From Thysanoteuthis rhombus (lineage: Eukaryota > Mollusca > Cephalopoda > Oegopsida > Thysanoteuthidae): a DNA stretch of 64,000 nucleotides. The notes below the pieces were generated by a model. That model was not told the origin of the DNA. It saw only the letters and a program-made list of their open reading frames with translations, and searched no databases. Shown here piece after piece: positions 1-13,139 of the stretch (positions within the stretch are counted from its first letter, which is position 1; the number at the start of each line of letters is the position of its first letter). The translations under genes and the position numbers were made by a program. The DNA lies in contig OY735213.1 in assembly GCA_963457665.1 (NCBI GenBank), forward strand, positions 54,502,910 to 54,566,909, read 5' to 3'.

Positions 1-3000
1 TGAACACAGTACCGGTTGAACCTTACTAATCCAGCAAGCTTGGGACAAGACAGAGCTGGATTAGCAGATTTTCCAAACCATTGAAACTTATGATTAAAAA
101 AAAAATGGCAAAGTTATACATATATTGTACTGTATTACTGATTCTAGATGATGTACAAGAGTGAAAGAATTTAAGAGATTTCATCTTTTACCGACCATAG
201 ACCTAAATTATAAGTGAGCAAATGAAATGAAAATGTTGCCAAGAAGAGCACAGTTTTACTTCATTTTCCAGTTTTTTTAAATTCCAAAGTAAAGCATCCA
301 TGTAAATTTTACAGCACTGTTTTAAAAATAGTATGCTCAATTTCTCAAGAGATTTAGATTTTAAACGTGTAAAGCTCAAGTAGGCATGATTATGTAAGTA
401 AAAAAAGATTACACGGAAAGAGTAATCACATAAAAATAAACATTTTCTCCAAAATATGGAGTGAAAACTTTTAAAAATAATTTTCATCAATTATTAAAAA
501 CTAGCTTACTGGCAAAGGATGCCGTTAATGTAAATACCTATATAGGTTTGTTTAGCATGTTCACTATTGTGTAGCAAGTTTAGTCCCCAATACTTGTGGC
601 TTTGTGTCAAACTAAACTCTGCCGTATTAGTAAATATGGCCAAATAAAGCCTAAAATGATGTGGAAGATCTTTAAGAGACAAATTGGATAGTATGCATCC
701 CTCATTTCAAACTCAAATGGTTACTAAGATACAGCCTACTGAAATTTACAAAAGAAATTTGAATTTTTTAAGGTAATGACAAAGTTTGAGAACCAATATC
801 TATGTTGTTATGCCTTGGAAGCTTTGTATAGCATTCTAAAATACTCAAGTAGATCTAAAACTTTGATGCATTTTTACCTCAGGTCAAGTAAGAGGTGACC
901 TCAAAATTTACTTTTTGTAGGTCATTAAACAACTTGACCAATTTTTTTCTGAATTTAACAAATAATTGATCTTTGTTGGTATGAGATGTGAAAAATTTCA
1001 TGGATGATTAATTATAAATGGATACTCGTGCCACAAGGATTTCTATGAATAAAGATATTACACTGAAGTCACAAAAAAGATCAATTTGAGCAGATTTAAA
1101 TGAATTTCCTAACGGAGTACCCTATTTTATATGAAAATTTAGGATCTTTGGTTACCATAATTATGCAGATAGGTCTCATTAATAAAGAATTTTCCTTCTG
1201 CTATGGTTAATGGGTGTTTTACCACTACCAACTAAGTCAGTATCCCCATCCGCTGTATCTCTGGAATATTTTGACCCAGAAATTTAAAGACGTGTATCAT
1301 TCAATTTGCCTCACAAGAATCTATAGTTGTGTCAAATTTGAACAAAATCTGTGATGGTCATGGTTTGACCCCTATTTGATCTGAGACGGAATTACCCATC
1401 TGTTTTTTTTTTTCTTATTGTTCGGCTGATTCTTGAAGTTCGAGGGCCGACACATAGCATACTCTTTGCTGAGTTTCAAAAATCAGGACAATATCGAAGT
1501 TCCCAAATAGGGAACCTATCAGATATTGAGCAGATTAGAACAGTCACTACACTTTGATCTAAGCCACTTGCCTCCTTTTCAAAAGAACTATGATCTTAGA
1601 CTGAGCCACGCAAGAAGGAAGAAAATTCAATTCATCTTTAAACACTGATTATTGTATTAACAAAAAATAGCTCAGTTTAAAAAATGATTGACTTCCATGT
1701 TGCTAGGTTCAAAACAGTCCTGAACCCTCACAGTCGCTCGACTTGTGAATCCTGGAATACTTTTGAACAAAAAAACAAAAAAACCATAAGTCCAAATATG
1801 TGTCCATCTATGCAAGTAGTGGAGGAAGAGGAAGTGGTCTTTAATTTATTCTCATTCTAGTAAAATATTGTGATATGAAAATATTAAGCAAGTATTATCA
1901 AAAGAAATTTATGGCAAAAAAAAATTGCTCAAAAAAGTCCAGTCTTAATGACATGACTCTTTCTTCCTTATTTCTGTTGTTTCACAGAACTGTGACTGAC
2001 TGACCTGTTAATCTTTGTTCAACTTGGTAATTTGCATACAAATTACGGTCTGCTCTGTTAACCAAAGACAGTCAACCATTGGGTAAATGCATTTAAAACC
2101 ATAGTCTTTTTCATAGAAATAGAGAAGCTAATATAGAAGGAATGAGGATAAACAACAAGGTGATTGTAGGAGCAACTACGACAAATAAAGATGGTAGCAG
2201 AGTGTAGCTTTGATTTACGGAGCACTGGTTTAAAGCCCGGCAGACTGTTTACTTGTCATATTTTTTTTTTTTGTTTTTTTTTTCAAGTCCGCAAAAACTC
2301 AGAATAACTTTCAAAGTCTAACCTTTCTGGGGAGTAGAATGATTTTCCATCTACATCTTCTGTTACCATATCGACCTGTGTTTAATAAAGATGTGCGGAC
2401 ACAGCTGAAAAAATCTATTACTAATGAACTTGAGAAATAAATCAGGAACAAATAATGTATTAACATTTTTTTGTATTGAGTGTGTAAGACACGTATATAA
2501 GATTTTCAGATTGCATGCCTATCTCATCCTGAGAGTAGCCTAGAAAAGAACATTCACCTTTCCCTAATCTTCAAAAATCCATAAAAAACATAATATAAAA
2601 ACATGAGAACAAGAGAAAAGAAAAAAAAAAAAACACTATCATTTTATCTCGTTATTAGAGGAGAGAGAAGTACGTTTACTCCATGCCCCAAATCAGCTGC
2701 AACAAAATTCAGCCAAGTAGTAACACCTGACCCATCAATCAAATAGAATCATATAAAAAAAAAATATAAATGAATTTAAAAAAAGCAGGGTTTGGGCGAG
2801 AAAGGGCAACATCCTTTTTTTCATTTTGTACTTTATACAGTAAACAGGTCCTTTATTGTGGGAAGATTATTTCACTTTTCAAGGTAATAGACAGATTCTA
2901 GAAACATAAGACTGATAAAAGGTCAATATCAATCTCTGATAGATGACTATCGATAAGAGTCACAAAGTGCTTGGCGTCATCGTCGTGCAGGGATAAAGTT

Positions 3001-3200
3001 TGTTTTACACCAATTAATATTGACTTTGGAAAATTGTTATTTCTCACAAACCTGTTAAGATATTCTTTTCTGACAAACTTTTTTTTTTCTCTTTTGAGTC
3101 CACACATCTCTTTTCGGTCAGTTAGCATGTCAGTCAATCCCCCCCCCCAGCTGCTAATGATGACATGATAGAACGTCCAAGGTCCACATCTTTGTATCAA
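1..3200. other. No recognisable feature
   Basis: AT-rich sequence with frequent stops in all frames and several poly-A or poly-T runs. The open frames here have no protein-like composition. I see no repeat that recurs elsewhere in the window. Confidence 0.6.
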
Positions 3201-3327
3201 ACAAATATGGCCCCTTACGATTTTCATTGAAAATAATTCTTGCAGAATATTTCATACCGCAATATTTTACAAGTATCAAAGAATGACTACTTGCCCTTCT
3301 TCCTCCTTGTACCACAGATGATAGATC
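3201..3327 (+). repeat. Dispersed repeat, copy 1 of a pair
   Basis: About 125 bp that aligns collinearly with 6118..6250. Shared landmarks are an ATGGCC(CC/A)CTTAC head, ATATTTTACAAGTAT in the middle, and CTTGC followed by a pyrimidine-rich stretch and a CACCATGTA/TACCACAGA-like end. The family is unknown. The two copies are in the same orientation and clearly diverged, so this is an old repeat rather than a recent duplication. Confidence 0.5.
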
Positions 3328-4167
3328 ACAAACTCATGGAGGTCTTGTTTGATTAATCAGGATCCTTAGCTGATGTATATAAGTTTTTAAAAAGGTTACT
3401 TGAAAACAAGCTGTTTATGTAACCTTTGATTTCAGAGGTAGGATTTATTAGATAAATATATCAGTACTTATGTTTACACAAATGCTTACAGTAGGGGGGG
3501 GGGGGTAAAACAATAACCGCATACGTATTTTACTGCTAACTACATTTGAACTTGATAAACATGGGCGAGGATTAGGCTTTTCTTTTTTGCGATCAAATGG
3601 CTTTACTGCTTCTCTACTGCTCATCTTCAGTCATTTTCTGTACTAACAGTTTAAATGTTTCCGACAGAAAGGAAAAGACTACCGAAATTTTAAGTAATTT
3701 TACCAACTATTTGTTTTGATTAGTTTCAGCACTAAATCTGTACGTGGTAAATCAGGAAAGGAAAGTATTGTTAGGCCAGGAATCAAGACAAGATGTGAAT
3801 TTTCTCAAGAAAATAAAACTGTTACTGCCAGAGAATAAATGAAAATTCTTTTATAATTATATCAACTTATTTATATATCCCATACATGAAGCATAATTTT
3901 TTCTAAATTCAAAATTTAAAAAAATTAAAAACAAATCAATAAAAAAGCCACTGAGAATGAATTTCATATATATTCAATCCAGATTCAGTTCAGTATTCCA
4001 CAGAAGAGAGATCTGATTCCACAGATATAATCTGAGATGAACTAAAACATTAGTAATCAGGTCACAGTATTAGTTCAAAATCTGGAATTACACCAGAAAG
4101 TTGTAGAATTATAATTCACCAGCAGAAACAGAATTCATACTGGAGGAGAAAAAAAAGAATAATGAAG

Positions 4168-4395
4168 AGAATTCATTATAAAACTCAAATGGCAATGGGC
4201 TGGTCATGTTAGAAAAATGACAGAGAGCCAATGGACATCATGACTCACAACATGAATCCTCAGAGATTACGTGTAACCGAGGCTGGTAAAAAATAAGATG
4301 GAGAGACGAACTAAACAAGTACAAAAAGTATCGGCTCTGCGACACCCATGATAGAGAGATCTGTCAGATCCTGGGAAAGGTTTACATACAACAAC
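4168..4395 (+). mobile_element. RTE-like LINE 3' end, 5'-truncated
   Basis: Shows the conserved reverse-transcriptase C-terminal block seen repeatedly in this window: codons for KLKWQWAGHV-like (here AAATGGCAATGGGCTGGTCA), then the 'tggacatcatgactcaca' segment, the GGAGAGACGAACTAA segment and the CTGGGAAAGGTTTACAT end. This element class normally ends in a trinucleotide tail; here only an AACAACAA-type remnant follows. It lies in antisense orientation to the EHD transcript. Family assignment (RTE-like, as in the animal F52C9.6-type transposon proteins) is from memory. Confidence 0.7.
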
Positions 4396-6117
4396 AAACA
4401 ATAAAAGAATAATGATGAAATTCAACACCAAAACATACTTATTCCATGAGCTGAAATAAGATAATTTGCGGTTATTATCATCACCTCTCCACTCTCCCAA
4501 GTCTTTCTCAACTTGAAAATCTTAGAAAACAAAACTTAGAAAGCACCATCTTAGCAGAATCAGACACAACTGGTGGGTCATTTGAAGTAACCAAGAAGTT
4601 AAAAGAACTATTCTCAATGAAATTGAAATGAACCAAGCTAAAAAACACAATCTAATACAGTAGATCATATAGAGATTTACTCATGTTAAATCTAAATGAT
4701 ACTTTGTGGTTATTCCATGCTTTTTTTTCTATTTTCAACTAGCAAACATTCTATGAAGTTCCACCAAATTGAAAATTTGTTAGCAGGGTCAACTTTTCAA
4801 GTAGATTTTAAAAATCTTATTAGCTTAGTTCTAGAAGATATTTGGAGGGGAAGTAGAAATAAAGTAAGGCTGAGTTTTGGTGACAAGGTAGAGGATAAAG
4901 TCTAGTAAACACTGAACAAACAGAAAAAAAAAATGAAAGAAGCTGCATACATTAGCCTTACGGATAAAAGTCAAGCCAGTGAGGTATCTTTGTTTAAAAA
5001 AAAATACCAAAGAGAAAATTACATTGAAAAAATTTTTTTAAAAGTATTTGGAATCACCTGTTGGTCTGATCAATATATTTAGCACCATTTTTGGTTTCAC
5101 ACTACCAGTTCCACCACCAACAATTGAGCTTGCCTTCATCTCCAGCAATGGACAGAAGGGAAAAAGAATATTTTCACAAGAACCACCATTAAATCGAACC
5201 TCAAATTATGTGCCTTATCAAATGGTCATACAGACTCATTCCATACCAAAAAAGATCACATATCACATTTTGCCCCTTTTAAGGGACAAATAGAAAATAT
5301 TTTACACACACACCCATACTTATTTCGTTACAGATTAAGCACCAGTACACTCAAGTGCCTAATTGCCATTCACCCCTGCCTTATTGATTTTGAAAAAAAA
5401 AAAAAAAGAAAAAAAAAATTCCCATCCCATTGATTTTCGCAAGTCCACGTCAACTTTCTGCTCCCTAATACTTGGGGGTTGGGAGTGATAACTACAGATT
5501 GGTCAAAATTTTCCCATCAAAAGACAACAATTTAACAATGCAGGGGGTGGGGTAAACTTGGTTGAACTAATCAAAAGAATATTCTTGTTTCCCGTCAATA
5601 CTGAAGGTTTCTACTTCTCATGTGCTTACCCCATCTTTTATATGAACTTTTCTCAAACAACGTTCTCCTACAAAATTGTATTGGTGGATTTAGTTCCCAA
5701 TCCCTGGCTTATTTCATCCACACATACTGACTTTAAATTGAGACAGATTTCCAAACCACTCCTGGAAATTGAGCACATAAGGGTAAAAGATCAGCTGAAT
5801 TGCCATGGTAGCAATAAAAGCCACAAAAAAATAAATAAATAAATAAAAGTAATGAGTTCAACAGTCCAAAAATTCTTTCAATGATAAAGACTTTTTCTTA
5901 GATTTATAGAAAGCAGGTCAATGTTTATTTGGTTATCTTCCTATGAACTTTCATTATCTTTATTTTTGCCCAAAGGTAGTTTGATCAAACAGCCAGTTTT
6001 AAAACCAATGCTTCAAGAAATTTTTTTGTGAATCAACAAAACCTGATGATAAATAATATTAATATTGTGCAAATAAATCATGGATTGTGATGATAGTAAA
6101 AAAAAGAAAAAGTCACA
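4396..6117. other. No recognisable gene or repeat
   Basis: AT-rich with poly-A tracts near 5394..5420 and a short AC run near 5306. The open frames of 81 and 94 codons here show no recognisable domain and are probably chance. Confidence 0.55.
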
Positions 6118-6250
6118 TCAAAGATGGCCACTTACAATTTTTATAATACTCACAGAATATTTCCATATCACGATATTTTACAAGTATGAGAATCAATTAA
6201 CTCAAAGATGGACCACTTGCTCTCCCTCCCACCATGTATGGTAGACATGT
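6118..6250 (+). repeat. Dispersed repeat, copy 2 of a pair
   Basis: Direct-orientation partner of 3201..3327 (see that entry). It shares the 15-base core ATATTTTACAAGTAT and the flanking blocks on both sides, with small indels between them. Confidence 0.5.
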
Positions 6251-7781
6251 TGAAGTTACAGTTCTTTATTAATGAAAACTAATTATTTCAATCCTTTAGA
6301 AGTTACAATAAAATAATTTTATACAATCATAGAAGGTAAAGTTAAAATAAAACATCAACAAGCTGATCAGTTTTACGAACAAAACACAAGTAGAGAAAAT
6401 AGGATTCTAGTTCAAATGTTTTAACACAGATTTCTTTTTATAATGGCATCAGTAAAATTTTCTTATAGATTATATATCTACTTGCATATACTCGTTAGAA
6501 ATGGTAGGATGATCTATGTATAGTTCAGCATCAAGGAGTATAAAACTATTTCTAATAATTCAAGTATTCTAATTTTAAGTTTCAACTCAAGCTTATTTAA
6601 AAGGTGATTGGACATAAAGTTTCAAGACAGAATGTTATACAAGAAAAAAAATCACTGATATTGTGCAGTATCAAAAAAGTCACAGTCTATTCAAACTAAA
6701 CTCAAACACCTCAGCTTTTCTGTGATATATTCTTCATTGGAATGGTAAAAGCCTATCTCATTGTAGAACCCTTTTATTAGCTATGATAATGTATGTCACA
6801 CGGACCAATCCATTATAACTCTTTTGTTATAACAGGACAGAACATTACAGACAATTATACAACGAAACATACTAAACTTGCATGTACGGCTTTTATATGG
6901 ATAGATGAAAGAGACAATCTGTTTATTTATAACAGAAAGTCTGTCGTCATTAATTGAACATAAAGATTCAAGTACAAGGGTTGTTCTTTAACCGTCAGGG
7001 CATACGTACTTCAAATGTTACTCAACAATCATGCAAAAAAAGATTGTATAACAATTTCAAATGTCTCATACTACCTCCACGTAAAAGAGCATAAACTATC
7101 AGATATGCCATCTTGGAACAGGATTTTAAAAAAAATCTGACACCTCTGCATGACCGCAAGTTATATCTTTGAATAACTTAGTACCAGTACTTTTTTTTTT
7201 TTTCTTTTACATTGAAGGGGGAGAAAAAAAAGCAAGGATATCCTTTCCAGTGTATATTGAAGCCAGTTTGTCTTACATTCTCTCATTTTTATCAATGTGG
7301 AGAAAATGAGTGGAAAAGTAGATGTTAGTCTGTGAGAGAAAAAACAAGATATCAGTTTTAGGAGAAACTGAAGATCCAACCACCAGTAGCTTCAAGGCTC
7401 GAAGTATACTTGAAAGGAAAAAGGAAAAAAACAAAAACAAAAAAAAAACACATTTAAAAGCAAATAATTCTTCGGGTGTTTTTTTTTCTATGAGTATTTT
7501 TTGCGTTTTTTTTTGCACTAGGACCTGCCCGTTCAAAAGGTGCATCCGGATTCGTGAAAATCTCCAGGAGGTTTAAACTTGAAATAATAAGTCACTGTTC
7601 TTTATTTATGATGCGGTTAATAGCAACAGAAATATCGTTGCAACGAGTATTAACTACCAAAACATACATTTCTTGAAAGGCTGTTACATCATCTAACTAT
7701 ACTTTGATTAATCTTGTTCTATATAAAAATTTGTCAGAAACGAAAAAAATAAATAAATAAAAAAAACAAAAAAAAAAAACA
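6251..7781. other. No recognisable gene; A/T homopolymer-rich
   Basis: Contains poly-T and poly-A tracts (around 7190, 7440, 7490 and 7740..7780). Three overlapping open frames on both strands at 7160..7580 consist largely of Lys/Phe runs produced by these homopolymers and are not supported as genes. Confidence 0.55.
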
Positions 7782-7996
7782 GATTCCCTTTTTCAATTCT
7801 ATTGTGAAACCACGTTGAAAATGATCAGAGATGTATATCACATCATAAACAAGTCACTTATGGGCACAAAATATGTTCTTTTCAGGATGGATTTTTATTG
7901 TATATTAAGAACCGCTGATCCAAACGATTTCAAACTTGACATTGCAATGACCAGTGCGCTGATTAACATACCTGGCGAATATCAACTTCAGTTATA
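7782..7996 (+). repeat. Dispersed repeat, copy 1 (pair with 15541)
   Basis: Collinear with 15541..15765 over about 215 bp. Shared landmarks in order: TTCTATT(G/C)(T/C)GAAACCAC, GATCAGAGATG/GATTAGAGATG, AAATATGTTC/AAGAAGTGTTC, AACCGCTGA(T/C)CCAAAC, CAATG(A/T)CCA and GAATATCAACT. A 60-codon open frame lies inside it, but the other copy is not open, so it is a repeat rather than a gene. Confidence 0.6.
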
Positions 7997-8581
7997 GAGT
8001 TATCTCTATGCATATATAGAGATTTCTCAAATTATAGTCAAATGTGTGTGGCGGGGGGGGGTTGCAGTTATAGAATAGAGAAATATTTAGAATGATAGTT
8101 CAGATTGTACGTTCATCTTGAAGTGATGTTAATTCTTTTGTAGAAATTGAGTGATAGTAACAATACATTTATTAGGATGAGTGAATTTTATTCTCATTTT
8201 TAAATCTTTCTAATCACTAATCTAAACCTTTCAAATAGCATTGTGTGAACTTCCTAATGTGCAGAGAGAAAGAGAGAGAAAAAAAGATTTAGCAGCTGCA
8301 ACCCATTTTTACATAAGAATTACTAAGTGTAAGGACAGAGAGGGAACAAATTAGGAATTATTGATTGAATTATTCTGAGCTTTACATTTTAGTTCAAATA
8401 ATCACCCTTAATGAGAAATTTAGATTTTTGAATACATATTTCAAATGAATAAAAAACTTCAGACATTTTTCTCTTAAAAACTGTCGTAATTCTTTTAAAA
8501 TTCAAATACATTTTATCGTTTGAGAAAGAAAATGAAATCATGAAAAACTATTTGGCAATAATATGAAATCAGAAAAGATTT

Positions 8582-8596
8582 GAAATTAATTAATTA

Positions 8597-8660
<64 letters not shown>
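8582..8660. repeat. (TTAA)n-(AT)n microsatellite
   Basis: Four or so TTAA units run into an uninterrupted (AT)n of about 60 bp. Pure in this assembly, so length is likely polymorphic. Confidence 0.95.
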
Positions 8661-8664
<4 letters not shown>

Positions 8665-8840
8665 ATTTGGACTTTTCATAGGCCAGCCATAGCATCATGA
8701 GATTCTGAATGAAATACACAAAGATAAAGTGTAAAAAAATTAGCCAAATTGATGATTATGAAAACAATAGAAAGTCACGTGACTAACATCTTTTGGTAGT
8801 ATATCAAAATGTGAACATTTTTCTCCAGATATGAGTAAAA

Positions 8841-8953
8841 TGTTCAAATTTTTAGCCCTCTAGCTCCATTGGTGCAGCCTGTACGTGCAATAAGCAGCAA
8901 ATCAGACCAACCTGAAAACTGGAGAAACCTATGTTGACAGTTTTGATTGACAG
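8841..8953 (-). repeat. Family A dispersed repeat, 5' part only
   Basis: Reverse complement of the family A head: the inverted forms of 'AGAGGGCTGAAAATTT', 'CACCAATAGAGCTAGAGGGC' and 'GTTTCTCCAGTTTTCAGG' are all present, ending in a CTGTCAATCAAAACTGTCAAC-like block. The 3' half of the family is missing. See 52860..53245 for the best full copy. Confidence 0.65.
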
Positions 8954-9200
8954 CTTCAAATAGATATCATGAGAATGCTTTTCCCTATACAATTGTTAAT
9001 TTTGAAATTGAAGTTAATTTTATCTAACACTTGATATATTTGATAAGATATAGATAGCTTCAAGGTAAACCAATATCTACATGGGTCATGTGAATTCGGG
9101 GAATATTGAATTAACATTGATTTTATCATCAAAACTATAATTCATCTCTCACACACAAAAACTACAAAAGCACACAGTGTATACCTCGGCCAATGTCATT

Positions 9201-9485
9201 ATAGGGGGAGTAATTGTGCATGGATCCATCCCAAAATTTCATTAGTTCTTCATAGCCCATTGTTCACCCATCAACAAAATCTAATTGAAATTCATTGAGA
9301 ACTTTTGGAGATATATGGACAAACATGAAATTATGGTTATATCATGTGGTTAGGATATAAATACCACGAAGCGGAGAATTCTGCATGGATCCATCCCGAA
9401 ATTCAATCAGGTTTCCCATAGCTTATTGTCCAACCCGCCAAAAAATTTCATTAAGAACTTTTTGAGATATCGTGTGCACAATCAG
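9201..9485 (+). repeat. Diverged tandem pair, unit about 165 bp
   Basis: Two successive segments begin with TGCATGGATCCATCCC, continue with a CATAGCC/CATAGCT plus TTGT(T/C)CA(A)CCC block, and finish with CATT(G/A)AGAACTTTTTGAGATAT. The first spans about 9215..9320 and the second about 9382..9475. The spacer differs between them. Family unknown. Confidence 0.6.
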
Positions 9486-12400
9486 GACTCTTTTAGTGGT
9501 ACAAAGAGTAACATTGCTGTAACTTGCAGATGCACAATAAGACACAAGAGGAGGAGGAAGAAAGTTTTAAACTTTTTTTTTGAAAAAATAAATCCTAACA
9601 CATCTGCTTCGTCTGACATTCATTAGCGGATGACTCATCAAAAAAATATTCATATGTACTATATGGAAATGTTCTGAATAAATTTGAAAAATGTTTAAAA
9701 TGGCCAACACAAAGGCACGTGGAAGTGGAATGTTTGGAAAATCAAAACGCACTTTAACAGCAATCAAATCAAAAAAGCATAAAAACAAATTCCTTCTTTT
9801 TTAACAGGACCATTTTTTGGGGTTTTGAAGTAAATTGACTCCATAATTCCCAACAGGAAAGAAGACCTTGCGATGCTGACAACTTTGAAGCAGTCCTCTT
9901 GATATGCCTATGGGCACTCTGGGTTATTCAGTAGATGTTGGACGATTGCCGAGTCTATTTTAGGTTCACTCGTGTGAGGTGACCATTTCTTTTTTCCATA
10001 TGAATAATGGAAGCCGAAGTAAATAAATGGATGGAAGAAATTTTTTCCTTTTTTCTAGTTGCTTTTTTACGGTAACTCTTCATAAAATTAGTTTCATGAA
10101 AAAAAAAAAAAAGAATGAATTAATTAATCTTAGAAAACTACAAAACTGACATTCTCTCAACACTGCCATCCTGGAGAAAGTAAACAATTCCCTACAAGGG
10201 AAGTATCACAACTTCTTTTCTGGCTGGTTGGAAAAATTTAAAAAAAAAAAAAAAAAACTATCTCAAGCTGAAGGTAAAAAGTGGTCATGAAAATTAATAA
10301 TGATTTATATTCATAAATCATCACTATTCATTTTTATGACTACTTTGATATTCACACATTTAAAACTTCAAAATCTATGAAGGCTGATATTTCTATACAC
10401 GGAAGATTTTTAATTTTCATTTTAAAAAGACAAAAATTTATATTTTCATCTTCTCAGCATATAACTTTTTTTTTATTTTCAAGATTTCAAAAAATAATAC
10501 TTGAAGAACATGCCCAAGGATCCCATACATACAGAAGATTTCATAGGGATATGTTTGGTGTGGTGTAGTGTGGTGTGATGTAGAGTGGTTCCCGGGTTAC
10601 ACTGTGACATACAGATGGACAAACATTTGGTGAATTATATAATACAATTTAGCCAATAAGAAATTTTCGACTCCTACCCAGCCGATCCTTCATGCCCTCA
10701 GGGTAAGAACAAGTGCATGCAAGTTATAAGTTCAACAAACGTGCATTTACAATGCAACTGTATTATTAATATTGTCACATTCTTCGAGTCAAGGCAAAGG
10801 TTCTTACCAAGCATTGATGCCTGTTATACTTTGGTGACTTCCATGATTTTCTCAATGTACAGTGCAGCAAAATGACCAAACATTTCACTGTTAGACAAAA
10901 CGACCATGATAAAACTTGGGTATACATTATAGGTATATGCACCTCAAAAGATATGGAAAATTTACTCTTTGCATTAAGTCCAAGGAGAAAATTTCTTCTT
11001 CATGTGAATAAGAAACAATCAGTTTTGGATTGGATGTCATTTCAAGAAAATCAGAGCAACAAGTGCCTTTGTATATTTTGAGGTACCATGTTTTTTTGAG
11101 TTACATATAATACCTGTAATAGACAGCCAAGGTATTTGAGGATAATCAGGAAGTGACCAGAGATAACAAGATCTAGCTTAGACCAAGGATTGAGTCAGGC
11201 ATCAATAACTCAAGTGACTTAACTCGTTTCTTGCTTCCATGTACCCAGATCCCAAGGAACTACAAAAGATCATTTAAAAGGAATTTATGAAAAGTGTACA
11301 TGGGAAGTATACTGGATGGGAGAAAAATTAGAAAAAAAAATTTTTTTGAATAAAATACGGGATGCATAGGGCTCAAGAATGTTCCAAGTTCGCAACTAGG
11401 GCAAATTTCTCACAGGAAAATTCCCGAAGCTTCCAAGTCAAGTACTAAACACATGAAAAAAAAAAAAAAAAAAAATTAAGTTTAGCAGATGGAGATTTTA
11501 GGCATGATTAGAAATAATCACTACCTGGATGGTGCATGGCAACAGTTCTGAGTAAAGGCATGAAACCATCGATTTCCCCAGCTATGGATAAAATATTGCA
11601 GAGTGTAGCGGGTTATGCCACTTTGGGTGTTTGTTGCCGCTAAGCCTACTTCGCACATCGACAACTGAGCTAACTAGGGAGTAGAAAGTTATATGTGGAG
11701 CATAGGTGTGGACAGCTGAAGCCATAGACAGTGTAATACTTACTTAACCTATATTTCATTTAGGAAAAAAAAAAAAAAAAAAAAGAAAAAAAACAGATAT
11801 GGGTTCAGAACCTCAACCTAGGAAGCCTAGCTAGACTAGTACCATTGACAAGTACTGGTCACTCACTTGACCTCTGGGGAAGTTTAATGGATTGGAGAAA
11901 GTGTATTGAAAAAAAAAAAAAGGCTGTGTATAATGGATGAGAGAAAGCATATTAGCTGGATTGAACAGTATTGAGTCTTCAGAAGGCAACTTCTAGGGGT
12001 ACAGGTACTACGGAGAAAAAAGGCCGCTGAAGAAAATACATGTTGCGAAACTGTGGATGTAACCAATCTCATATCCCTGCTAAAACAAGGCAGACAGTTA
12101 TTGAAAAAACTTATTCTTTGTGTTGACTGAGAGGGAATCCATTCATTTTCAAAATATCTAATGATATTGCGGACAAACAATAAGATGCATGGATCACAAG
12201 CTCAACCCTGTAGATGCAGCTCTATCCCGTCTATATCTCTTTGGAATGGTCCGCCCAAATAAATAGTATTCCCTTTCCTTTTTCCTGTCTGTCTTAATTA
12301 AGCCTCCCACTGATCAGAGACTACAAAGTAAAACAGTCTCAAGTATTATTGTTCAAGCCAACACTTTCTCTTGTAACAACTGTAAAATCACCATCTCTCA

Positions 12401-13139
12401 ATTAGGTTCCATACACACTTCTGATTAAGTTATGTTTGAAAGCTATAGAAAATGCTATTACGTAATTGTGTTATATGATCAAAGCAAGCTGTGAATGTCA
12501 TCAAAGAGATATGAATGAATGAAAGTCACTAAAATAATATTAGTGCATAAAATTGGAGTCTGATGATCGAATTTGAAGTTGGAAATTCTTTTTAACTTAA
12601 AATATGTTTGAGCTGGTTTTGGAGTGCAACCTGTATGTTGTACTTTGAACATCGGGAAGAAATGGATTGTCGATGGTCAAGAATTAAAGCTAACATTACT
12701 GACAGACAGACAATATGGCTAGTATCTTAACTGCTTGTATGCAAATTGCTATCTAAAATTTTGAGGGTTTGAGCCATGAAAAAAAAAAAAAAAAAAAAAA
12801 AATGAAAATGCTTTCTTAAATTACACTTCCTTTGATGTAGTCCTCGAATATATAAACCCTCTTATAGACAGACTCATGGAGGGGAGGGACAGGTGTCCAT
12901 TAATGCAGATTGTCCAGTATGACAAAATTATGTATAAACATGAACAAAATAGCCCAAATGCACACATGACACAGTAAACAGATATAAATCACATTGTAAG
13001 AGAATATAAAAGAAATAGATGAAAAAGATAGAAGACAAATTTTATTTACTGTTATCGCCACACATTTCTTCATAATACTAGTGTCACCTCTTCATTTAGA
13101 AGACATTCTAAGTGATAACATTAAGAGAGCACAATAAAT
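9486..13139. other. No recognisable gene
   Basis: AT-rich with many poly-A runs (10099, 10240, 11457, 11765 and 12780). A short GTGTG-type low-complexity patch lies at 10556..10586. Open frames of up to 98 codons (around 11884..12180, minus) have no recognisable domain. Confidence 0.5.

Noticed and set aside
2898..3227. 109-codon minus-strand frame
   Set aside because: Contains homopolymer-derived Lys and Gly runs, no known domain, and overlaps the start of a dispersed repeat.
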